Shown here in pieces: positions 24,930-33,460 of a DNA stretch of 64,000 bases (its first letter is position 1; each line of letters starts with the position of its first letter). The stretch is taken from assembly GCA_001599975.1 (NCBI GenBank), contig BCIO01000005.1, forward strand, positions 372,001 through 436,000, written 5' to 3'. The DNA is from Cystobasidiopsis lactophilus. Its lineage: Eukaryota; Basidiomycota; Agaricostilbomycetes; Agaricostilbales; Chionosphaeraceae. Made by a program: the position numbers and the translations under genes. The notes under the pieces are model-generated. The model had not been told where the DNA came from. It worked only from the letters and a program-made list of their open reading frames with translations, and did not search any database.

Positions 24930-25837
24930 TCAAGACGCTCTGCCGATATCAATGATGGGGACATCCCGCAAGTGCGGTCCCGAGAACAAGGGCTCCTTCA
25001 AGTTCGCCACGTCGGGTTCTTGAAGAATGTTGAGAACCCATTCGTGAGCCCGTTTGGCGGTGTCGCCAACGCTTAAGAAGTGGTGCAAGAGTTCAGGCAG
25101 CGGCTCCGTCACGACGCCCGCAGGCCGGCCATTTGGATGCACGGCAGTTGCCTCAGCCCCATCTGGACACAAACGAGGTAAGCTTTGTGCGGTCTGCGAA
25201 CAAGGATGGCTTCTTACGGAGATTGCTCTGCACGATCCACTGGTTGAGATCGCGGGAGGTGAAGTTGACAGCCACACCCCACTGAACGGTGTAATTTATA
25301 TAAGGCGCCGTTTCAGGCTCTATCTCTAAATGTTGTCGGCGCTAGGATTTAGTACGACGTCAATCGGCTAACATCCACCAAGAAAGCAGAAGGGAGCAAA
25401 AGGCTAACCTGCTCGTTGGCTCTCTCCGCGATATCAATTTGATGCTTCTGCCACGCGGAGGGCGTAAGCTTCAACACAACTCTAAGCAGCAGGACGGTCT
25501 TTTTCTTGAAGTTGATGTGCTTCATCGCGCCTTCCGGTAGGTGCGGTAGGATAACGCGTTGCGCTCGGTCGTAGAGGGTCGTATTGAGCTTAAAAGCGAA
25601 TCGGCCAGCACAGGTGTATTCGAGTAAAAAGGTGGACAAGTCGATCAGTCTGCCTTTCTGTGCAGGGTGGTTTTCTTCTCGCGCTTGATGCATCATTGCG
25701 CGGCGAACAAAGCCTCCGCAGTTCATCACTTCGGCCCCGGCCTCTATATCGCCATGAAAGTCGAGATGAGGTAGACTCGAAGGGCCGTCCTTGAACTTGA
25801 TGTGAGACCATGCTGCATCTGGCCTGATCCAGGCCAT
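24930..25837 (-). CDS. Uncharacterised tandem family member X1
   Basis: First of three related minus-strand genes in this window. The likely start is the ATG at 25837 (MAWIRPDAAWSHIKFKDG); an extra upstream exon cannot be excluded. It encodes a mixed alpha/beta-looking protein with LSTFLLEYTCAGRFAFKLN. A short exon WGVAVNFTSRDLNQWIVQ aligns with WGFATK...EW.LLN.YRAL of X2 and X3. After an intron comes RPAGVVTEPLPELLHHF, matching EGVVAEPLPTVLRN of X3. The C-terminus RDVPIIDIGRAS corresponds to KDVPYTEIQVGGK of X2. X1 is the most diverged copy. No signal peptide, membrane helix or catalytic motif is evident. I do not recognise the family. Confidence 0.6.
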
Positions 25838-27474
25838 CGCTCCTAACAACGTCTCATGTCAGGAAATACGAAGGAGCGGTATTACTTCGCGTGCTCACCC
25901 TCAATGGCACCAGATATGGCTTATAAGAGGGCCGCAATTGGAGAGAAAAAAGAACAGGTGCAATGTATAGCAAACAACGGAAACTGCCTAGGGCAAGATA
26001 ACAGAAAAGGTAGTGAGGCGAGAACGGGCCGCTAAAAGACGCTGATGTCGAATTGACGTGAAGGAGACCAAGAGACAAGATGGAGTTTGTAACTGGGAAG
26101 ACGACCCCCCTTAGGGGGCGTCCTCAACATCAAAGGGAGAAGGTGAGGGTCGATATGAGGCGGAGACCTTTTGTCTCCACGTTCTGGGGGCCGAAGAAGG
26201 GGAATGCTGACGACATCTAGGGACAGATTCTTTGGGAAAGAGCGGTGTAAGCAGCCTCCTGGATTGCGAAGGGGCAGCCGAGACCGCAAATGAAATCCAA
26301 TCAAGACCGGCGTGAGAAGTGCCTCGCCAGCATAATCAACTCCATCGAGTACTCCAGAAGCGCCGAGATGCGTTTCAGGTGTGGGCAAGATAGCGCTTCT
26401 GTACAAGGGGTCGAGGGCCGTAAGACAGAAGGCGTGGAGACGTTCTTCTTCTGGACATGGACAACCCCCCTCCTCGGGCGACGGAAAAGAAGGAAGGTTA
26501 CCCGGACAGATAAAGAGAATGAAACAAAACCGGCAGATCCCGAGCAGATAATACGAGCAAAGGCAATCGAAGCGCAGAAATCCCCAACACCGCAAGTGCG
26601 ATCCCGGTCATACTCGGTGTCTTTTGCTTGGTAAGGTTGCCTTTGGTCTCCGAATTGAGGTGAATTCGTACGAAGTCAGCGCCATGCGGGTTGTTTGCAC
26701 TTCAAATCCTTTGAGGAGCGACTGCTGAATCGGCCGTGGCGCCTTTCTCTAGCTCTCGCTGTCCTTCCGGTCCTTCTGGTCATCTCAGGCCACATTTCGT
26801 GTCGATCAATACTAAAGCCAAGGCGACGGATGCATACAGGCCGGCATCAGTCGACCTCTTGTCATTGTGCCGGAGTTTGGGCATTTGTTGCCCCCCATCT
26901 GGAAAGAGAGGCCCGCGATTTCGTCTCCCGGGTCGTTTTGGTCTCCTCTGTGCATTCGGTGATGCCAAATGAACGAATCAGTGGAAGGCCAGCAAGCTTG
27001 AAGGAGTCCGAAGGGCATTTCGTCGTCCTTAATACTAATCCTAGATCCAAAATTTTTTGTCTGTCCGTCTAACCAGTAAGCCTGTTCTTGAAAGATAAAC
27101 GCCGACAAACGCCGCCTTTGCGGCCTTCCCTTCTTGAGCCTCACCAGCCACGNCCAGCTTCGAGGGCGAGTTGAGCTGAGCAGAATGAACGTGTCTGAGC
27201 TGGAGTGAGCAAGCGCGCGCAAGGTGAACTGCTTCAGGCTTTTCAGCAAGCAATGATTTTGGCCTTGATTTCGAGCCGCTCTNACGCCACCCCAAGTCCT
27301 CGATCGAGGCATGCCCAGAGCGTGGCCCTGCTTTCCCGTGGACTTTGGTCGTAGANCTGCGGCGGAGGTGGCCGTTTGGTGTCGCTATCCTGCACGAACC
27401 CGAAGTGACCCTTCATCCGTCCGCTTCTGCCTCAATGCCTCCGACTTCCAAGCTCCCCGGCCGGCCTATGTGCG

Positions 27475-27726
27475 GGCTGAATGGACCGACGTTTGCTTGC
27501 CGTGCTCAACCGACGTGGGTTTGCCTTACTTTAGTAGGCAGGGGCGAAGGTGCGCTTCGATGAGCGGTTGCTTGCACCTCACTGGCTGGCCTATGTACGA
27601 GCTGAATGGACCAACGCTGGCTTGCCGTGCTCAACCAACGTGGGTTTGCCTTACTTTAGTAGACAGGCTTGGACATGCCGAGCTAAACATACGTAGGTGA
27701 GCTTTACAGGGCGTGCCTGGGTTTGC
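27475..27726 (+). repeat. Two-copy 126-bp tandem repeat containing an intron-like box
   Basis: The units start at 27475 and 27601 with gctgaatggacc. Each continues with ctgccgtgctcaacc-like sequence and then gtgggtttgccttacttt followed by agtag. The first halves of the units are close to identical and the second halves diverge. The GTGGGT...CCTTACTTTAG pattern is the same as in introns of real genes here. The second unit ends in a plausible acceptor (gagctttacag) near 27710, so the repeat may derive from an exon-intron pair. Confidence 0.75.
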
Positions 27727-27742
27727 CGCTTTCGACTCAATC

Positions 27743-27826
27743 GGCTTCAAGCTCTACAGCCTTTGCACGGTGTTATAGAATGTAGGCTTCAAGCTCTACA
27801 GCCTTTGCACGGTGTTATAGAATGTA
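27743..27826 (+). repeat. Perfect 42-bp tandem duplication
   Basis: Two head-to-tail copies at 27743-27784 and 27785-27826, each starting ggcttcaagctctacagcc and ending gttatagaatgta. I see no mismatch between them, so the duplication is recent or an assembly artefact next to the ambiguous bases. Confidence 0.9.
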
Positions 27827-28303
27827 GGCGCCCTTGGACACCATCTTCATCTACTGCGCCTTCGCATACGGGTGCTGCCGAGATCACGCGGGCCAATGTG
27901 AGGGACCGAGGTGGCGGGCTTAGAAAGAAGGTCTGGAGTGAAGGTCTGGAGTAGCGGACGAAGCAATGCAATGAAGTTTCTCATGCAGAACGTGTAATGA
28001 CTAGCTACACGCCACTGGGGTGGTTTGCACCATGAGCGCGCAGGCGCAGCCTTTTGCCTTGTTTGGGTGCAGTTCTCAGCTGCCGAAATTCGGTGGCGAA
28101 ATCGGCTGGGGCCCAACTGTGGCTTTCGGTAATGCACGAACAGCCAAAAGGCAGATGACACGGTTGTAAGTGTTATTCTGAGATTATACAAGGGAGAGAA
28201 TGCATTGCAAGAACGACGGTGCGAAAATAATATGCCAGCCCTTCACGCCGCGCTTGCGCTGCGAAGAAGGCACTGGGATGATTGTAAGCAGGAAAAGTTG
28301 ACA

Positions 28304-29182
28304 TCACTTGCCGCCGACTTGGATCTCGGTGTAAGGGACGTCCTTCAGGAGCTTGAGGGCGAAGTGCTCTCCCCTTGCTGCGGCTCTTTCGGCGGCCACT
28401 CCTGGATCGCGAACGACGCTAAGACCAAGGCGAAAATTGCTAGGGGCAAGAATCCCGCCAAGAGTCAAGGAATGAAGAAGATTTCCGAGAATGACAGGAA
28501 GGAGTTCGGGCAAGACCCCTTCGGGACGAGTAGTGCCGACTCTTTCTGCGATTCGGTTTCTCGTTAAGTCAATGGGACAAGAGGAGAGGGGCATCGCGCA
28601 GCGCACGGTAATTGTTCAGCAACTCCCACTCGCTGGCGCCGGTCCGGAAGTCCTTGGTGGCAAAACCCCAGTGCTGGTCGGTGTACAGCCAAGGGCAGGG
28701 AGGTGGGTCGAGCTCCCAGGACTGGTGACGAGCATGGAGTAAGGAAGGTCGTTCTTCACGCCTCCTTACGGACGCACCTCCGAATCTTGCACCAGGGCGG
28801 CAGCTTTGACGCTTTCCCAATAAGGGAGGTCGACGCGGCGCATGCCTCGCATGATGATCACGTCTTCGAAATCGGGATTCAAGGTGAAGCCCGGGATGGC
28901 GAACCTGGCGCTGGGGTGGGTCGGAACTCCTTTGAGCGCCACTCGGCCGACGCAGTGCCAGTTCCTCAAAACGAAATGCTCCTGCTCGGCCGTCTGCTTG
29001 GCGATGTCTTCCTTCGATGCAGCCTGGGCCTTGAGAACCAAGCGGTGGTGAACGAAGTCGACGCAATTGAGTCTAGGTTGAGGGGCCGCTTGACCGCGAA
29101 AAAGGGCATTCAAATGGCCAGCCGCATGGTCGGGTTGATAAAGAATGTGGCTGTGGTTCTCCTGATTCATATTGATAGCCAT
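28304..29182 (-). CDS. Uncharacterised tandem family member X2
   Basis: Starts at an ATG at 29182 (MAINMNQENHSHILYQPDHA). The first exon continues with CVDFVHHRLVLKAQ, HFVLRNWHCVGRVALKGVP and NPDFEDVIIMRGMRRVD. The second has LDPPPCPWLYTDQHWGFATK and WELLNNYRALRD. The last has VGTTRPEGVLPELLPVILGN and ends KLLKDVPYTEIQVGGK at the stop at 28304. Two introns are implied, near 28770 and 28560. The order of blocks is the same in X3, with strong identity in the WHCVGRV, HWGFATK and DVPYT segments. There is no signal peptide and no membrane helix, so a soluble intracellular protein is likely. Function unknown; no recognised domain. Confidence 0.75.
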
Positions 29183-30077
29183 ATTGTCTTGACTGATCGA
29201 GTACTTGCCCGAAAGCAGTCGACATTGGTTAGAGGCGTGTCTGTCGTTCCTCAAATGGGGTTCGTCCAGAAGAAGACAGAGTGCACCTTCTTCGAAGGGG
29301 GTTCTTGCTGCTTGGATTCAAAGACCATAAGCCTACTCCTGGCGAGGCAAAGCAAGCCAAAGAAACGGCGTTCGCTGGCATTCAAGATCTTAAGGGTGCA
29401 GTCCAAATTGAAGCGGTGCACTCCTTGAGCTTCCAAACAGCTGGTACTTCTTAAGTGAGGGAGCTTGAGCGAGGCTGGATTCTGGCCGAGCCTGGCCGAG
29501 TTGAGCGTGAGCGCCGGCGCTCGCTCGCTCAAAGCCAGCAGTGGCACAGTGGCACCTCAATACCAGCGAGGGCTTTCGCAGCCGAAGCGTGTTCCTTTGA
29601 CTCTCGAACCCGTCCTGATCATCCATTGACCATTCGAGCGGTAATCAGTCGGGGTTGCGGCGCAGCAATCCAGAGGCAAACATTGTCAGCTGGCCCCGGC
29701 CGACGATGAGAATTGAGCTCGAGAATCATGCTCCGAGTCCAGTGTGCCTAGAAGAGAGCCGCGGTGGCTGGCTCTTGGTCGCTCTGGCCCATTGAGTGCA
29801 TTGATTGAGTTTAAAGATACGCAAATCCAGAGAAGGGCAGCAAGGAGGCCAGAACACTTCGTTGTTCGCCTCTGGCTTCAACTTTCGCAAGGTGGCGAAA
29901 TCGGGCCGCAGCCTCTGGTTTTGGGGCACACATGGACAGCTAAGAGGCAGATGCAATGGCTGAGATAACCTTTCTGGGGTCATATAAAAAAGAAAATGCG
30001 ATTGCAAAAAGCGGCTATGAAGGGATTCGATGCTTTTGAAGAGAAGCTGGAAGCAGAACAAGCAGGAGAGGGCCGCA
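29183..30077. other. Intergenic region between X2 and X3
   Basis: About 0.9 kb, likely the X2 promoter plus the X3 3' region. The part at 29850-30075 shares short blocks with 28020-28300 downstream of X2 (ggtggcgaaatcgg, the aggcagatg segment, aatgcgattgcaa versus aatgcattgcaa). The part near 29380 resembles DNA near 31330 upstream of X3. This fits tandem duplication of a unit larger than the coding sequence. Confidence 0.6.
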
Positions 30078-30969
30078 TCACTTGCCGCCCATTTGGATCA
30101 CGGTATAAGGGACGTCACAGATAGGCTTTCCGGTTGACTGTGTCGCCTGGCTAGTGGCAGGCAAAGCAGCTTCCGCCGCCGGAGCGCGGAGCACGCTGAT
30201 GCCTAGCTGGAGCTTGTCGCGAGGCACTTGCCCGTTGTGTGTCATGTCATCCCAGATGTTGCGCAAGACGGTAGGTAGAGGTTCCGCGACGACGCCTTCG
30301 AGCCGAGTTGCTCCCACACCGCCTGCGTGGTACATGAGCTTTGAGCGAAACGTAAAGACCGTCTCCGCAACGCACGGTAATGATTGAGCATTTCCCATTC
30401 TTCTGGCCCATTGGGGGACTCCTTGGTCGCGAAGCCCCAGTGCTGATGGACGTGAAACCAAGGGCGAGGTGGGGGATCCATGTTCCAAAACTTCGCCAAA
30501 CGAGACCGTCAGCGAGCCCTTCTGAAAAGATGTTTAATGGCAGACGGCGCACCTGTTTGGTCTTTTCGTCCGCTTTGGCCTGCGTTGCATAGTAGTCCCA
30601 ATGGCCTTCCTCCATGCGTTCCATGCTTCTGAGCAATATGACGTCGTCTGGGGCCGGGTTCAAGGCAAAGTTGGGGAGCTTGATGGGGGTGTCGCGAGGA
30701 TGATCGCTCGGGATGCCCTGGACCGCCACGCGGCCGACGCAGTGCCAGTTTTGCAAGACGAAGTTCTCGCTCTCGGCAATCCGCTTGGCAAGTCTGGTAT
30801 TTGATTTTTCCAGAGCGTTCTCGATCAGTCGGTGGTGAACGAATTGAAGGCAGTTGATCTGAGCGTCGGGCTTGGCTTTGCCATTCGCAACCTCCATCAG
30901 ATGGCCGTCAGCGAACTGTGGCTGATAGCGCAGGCCATAGCGATTTTCAGTGGACGGAGAGCCAGGCAT
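30078..30969 (-). CDS. Uncharacterised tandem family member X3
   Basis: Starts at an ATG at 30969 (MPGSPSTENRYGLRYQPQFA). It has CLQFVHHRLIENALEKSN, FVLQNWHCVGRVAVQGIP, NPAPDDVILLRSMERMEEG, then MDPPPRPWFHVHQHWGFATK, WEMLNHYRALR, VGATRLEGVVAEPLPTVLRN and a C-terminus CDVPYTVIQMGGK at 30078. The layout and exon structure parallel X2. Conserved aromatic and histidine residues (VHHRL, NWHC, HxHWGF) stand out and could be a ligand or metal site, but that is speculation. No transit peptide is evident. Family unknown. Confidence 0.75.
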
Positions 30970-31944
30970 GACGGGGATTCCAGTCGTGGCTGGCTTAGAG
31001 GGAAATGAAGCGACCCTGCGCTCTCTCGGTCGGAAGTGGCGGTGTCGTCCAAGAGCCTCGATGAGGACGTCCGTCCCTCGGCAGATAAGAAGCCTCCTTT
31101 GAAGTCTTCTTAAAGCATCTTACAAAGAGCATAGCAGCAGTATCACAAGCCCCCAAAAAGAGAACGAACGGGCGCCATCTAATCACTCTGGGCAGGACTG
31201 GGATCTGGACGAGCGAGCAGGCCAAGCAGGTTCCCAAGAATGCCTTTGCTAGTTCGTAACAAGGAATCATCATGGCGAAGGAAATGGCAAAAGAAGCAAC
31301 CAAAGAGTCAAACAGCCCGTTTGGAGTTGCATGCAAAAATCTTGAGAGCGCAGTCGTCGGAATGGCGCAAACTCCTCGTAGCTCTTTTGGCGCTCGCTCT
31401 CTTCTGGCCTTTCAAGCATTCCATTGGCAGACAGCAGGCAATCCACAAGCAATGATCACAAAAGTCGCGTCGCAGCCGTCGTCGTTCGCGGCCAACACCA
31501 ATTGCTTTTTGCCCTCGGCCACCACCCTCCCCCGCCCCAGCCGCTCCGAGCTCTCTCCTCTGTCCTCTGGGCCCATTTCCGCTCTTAAAAACGCGTTCTG
31601 TCAAGTCTATAATTTATCCAGCCAAACTTTTGTGGCCAGGTCCATTTCACATGCCAACTTGCCCCCTTCTTTCCCTTTCGTCATTCCCTTGCGTCAACAA
31701 ATGACCACGCTCTTGCTAGTCCCTGTGACGCTTTGAAACGTGTTTCTTCACCGGCAAACGTCGGTTATTGCCCACGCTCATGTTCAGGCTCTCCAAAATG
31801 GGAGGAGCCCAACGTCATTTTCGAGGAGCACCACAATTCCCTTGTTCCCCGGGTTGAGCTCGAGCTAGAAATCCAGGCCCTCCGCTCTCCCCGGACCTTC
31901 TCCTTGCTCAAACAGGTTTTTCACCCAACGACCAGGCGAACGCA
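30970..31944. other. Intergenic region upstream of X3 and of the 31.9-kb gene
   Basis: About 1 kb between divergent genes. A minus-strand ORF (30995-31336) has some hydrophobic stretches but opens with TTG and lacks an early ATG. A plus-strand ORF at 31272-31736 has no recognisable content. I regard this as promoter DNA for both neighbours. A segment near 31330 resembles the X2 upstream DNA. Confidence 0.55.
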
Positions 31945-32935
31945 ATGTTACAATCCAAGCGCTCCCAATCCCTGCCGCCGACCGGTTTGAAGCGCGCGCC
32001 GTCGAAGAAGGAGGAAGCGTTCGAAGTGCTGCACCTCGAACAGGCGCCCGTCCTGCTGCCGACCCGCATCATCAAAGTGGACAAGAAGACGGCGCTCAAG
32101 TGCTCCGAGGACCCCAATGCCCAATCCATCCTCTGCAACAAGTCGGAATGCCGAGAGTTGGGCCAAGGGGGAGTGGCGGGGAAGAGCTTGAAGTTGCTCA
32201 AGTCCGTCTTCAAACCGACCCCCCAAGCTGCGCCAACGGTGAAGCAAGAGGCGGGGAGGGCGAGCGATTTCATCCCAGCCGCAGACCCAGCGGCCAAGGT
32301 TCAGTTCTCGTCTTGTCCCACTGTGAGTTGTGTTGACGATTGGTGGCGCCCTCGATGCGGGGGTGTGATCCCAACAATTACTGACCTTGGGTTTGTTGTG
32401 TGTGCACAGAGAGAGGTCAAGGGCAAGGTGCTGTGCGGCGTGGCGGCCCGAGCGCAGATGTTGGAGCGCCAATCGGGGAGGCCATTCCAGTCGTGCGTTT
32501 TGCTGCTCCTACTTTAGACCCTTGACTGTGTCTAAACCCTCAGCGAAAATGCACAGACGCTACTCTGGACCAACGCCCAAAATGACCATCCGCCCTCGCT
32601 CTTCTTCAGCGGGCGCAGCAGCGTTCGAGCGGCCCACCTTTGCCCCTACCCAAGCTCAAGAAGCCGGCTCGGCCCTCTCGCGCCGCCACACCGAGACAGA
32701 CGCAACAGACGACCAGTGGCTCTTATCCAACGCCACTTGCTTGTCCTCCCCATGCCACCCTAAGCCGGCAGAAGTGGCCAGCAATTCATCGTCAGAGGGG
32801 ACGCTGGTCGAGTGCATCAAGGAGGAGGAGGAGTGCGCGACCAGGCCGCATTCGCCTGTGCACATGGACAGGGAGGAGAGCACGGGAGGGGAGAGCGAGT
32901 GGGACACGACGAACGAGTCGGTCGAGGGGCATTGA
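31945..32935 (+). CDS. Uncharacterised three-exon gene, Ser/Glu-rich product
   Basis: Exons 31945-32322, 32410-32492 and 32557-32935 keep frame and give 279 aa (MLQSKRSQSLPPTGLKRAPS to ESVEGH). Exon 2 encodes REVKGKVLCGVAARAQMLER; exon 3 starts after a 64-nt intron and reads RYSGPTPKMTIRPRSSSAG. The third-exon frame has clearly GC-rich third positions, supporting coding. The N-terminus is basic, the middle holds two or three Cys (SILCNKSECREL), and the C-terminus is acidic and serine-rich. No domain is recognised; a nuclear, disordered protein is a guess. Exon 2-like sequence reappears in degenerate form at about 40480 and 41060. An intron-like cassette starts 8 nt after the stop codon, suggesting 3' UTR introns. 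Confidence 0.6.
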
Positions 32936-33460
32936 AGACCAAGGTGGGTGGTTGGCGTACCTTAGACACTTCATTGGGTCTGATGGCCTTCAATTGTTCC
33001 ACAGCTACTACTTCCGGTGTTGGAGCGGGATACGACGACGACGACTTTACGAAACCTTCTCTGGGGCTTGGCTTTCGACCTTTTCTGTGTGGTGGGTGTC
33101 ACCTCCTTACTCTAGACATGGCATCATGCTGAGTCTGGGTCATATGTGATGCCCACAGATAATCTGTCTTTCATCTCGCTGTTCCCTGGGACATCTGTAT
33201 GGCGCGACCCCCCTTCTTCATGGGTCGGATGTTCGTGTTCTATGGTGGGTCATGCCTCCTACTTTAGAAACCAAAGCATCGGGTTCTTAGCCCGGAATGG
33301 ATGTTGATCTACAGCTCTTTCTGTGTCATGTGTGCGACATTAGTCAAGCCGGGCTTCTGTGTCTTTGCGCTCAGATGTCGAGGGATTATGGTGAGTGCGA
33401 CCGGCTACTTTCGAAGCACCTTGTGTGATTCTGAGGCACGGCCGTCGATCACAGGCTCTA
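32936..33460 (+). other. Four consecutive intron-like cassettes downstream of a stop codon
   Basis: Plausible introns lie at 32944-33004, 33092-33158, 33245-33314 and 33391-33454. Each begins GTGGGT or GTGAGT, has a pyrimidine/TTAGA-type or similar box 12-20 nt in, and ends CAG or ACAG. The sequence between them is 76-87 nt, the size of exons in this genome, but I see no long shared reading frame. They may be 3' UTR introns of the gene ending at 32935, an alternative 3' coding extension, or remains of a duplicated gene. Confidence 0.5.

Larger units (their letters stand above)
25838..28303. other. Repeat-rich intergenic region with three ambiguous bases
   Basis: About 2.5 kb between X1 and X2 with no supportable gene. 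ORFs of 100-190 codons overlap on both strands around 26.0-26.6 kb, but none shows a domain or consistent codon pattern. Single N bases occur at 27153, 27283 and 27356, so the assembly is uncertain here. Tandem duplications occupy 27475-27826. The last 280 bp (28020-28300) resemble the DNA downstream of X3. Confidence 0.6.

Noticed and set aside
26032-26634. Overlapping 187- and 114-codon ORFs on opposite strands
   Set aside because: Neither has a convincing start, domain or codon pattern. I considered a retroelement remnant but found no family signature firm enough to claim it.
29595-29640. gggttcgag-like sequence as a tRNA T-arm
   Set aside because: The flanking bases do not form a T-stem and no acceptor or anticodon arm is present.
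30995-31336. 113-codon minus-strand ORF with two hydrophobic stretches upstream of X3
   Set aside because: Starts with TTG and lies in the likely X3 promoter; no family features.
32493-32517. Splice acceptor at ctactttag in the second intron of the 31.9-kb gene
   Set aside because: It also keeps frame, but the acceptor at 32556 gives a normal 64-nt intron and matches the related segment at 41126-41186. The early TTAG is better read as the internal intron box.
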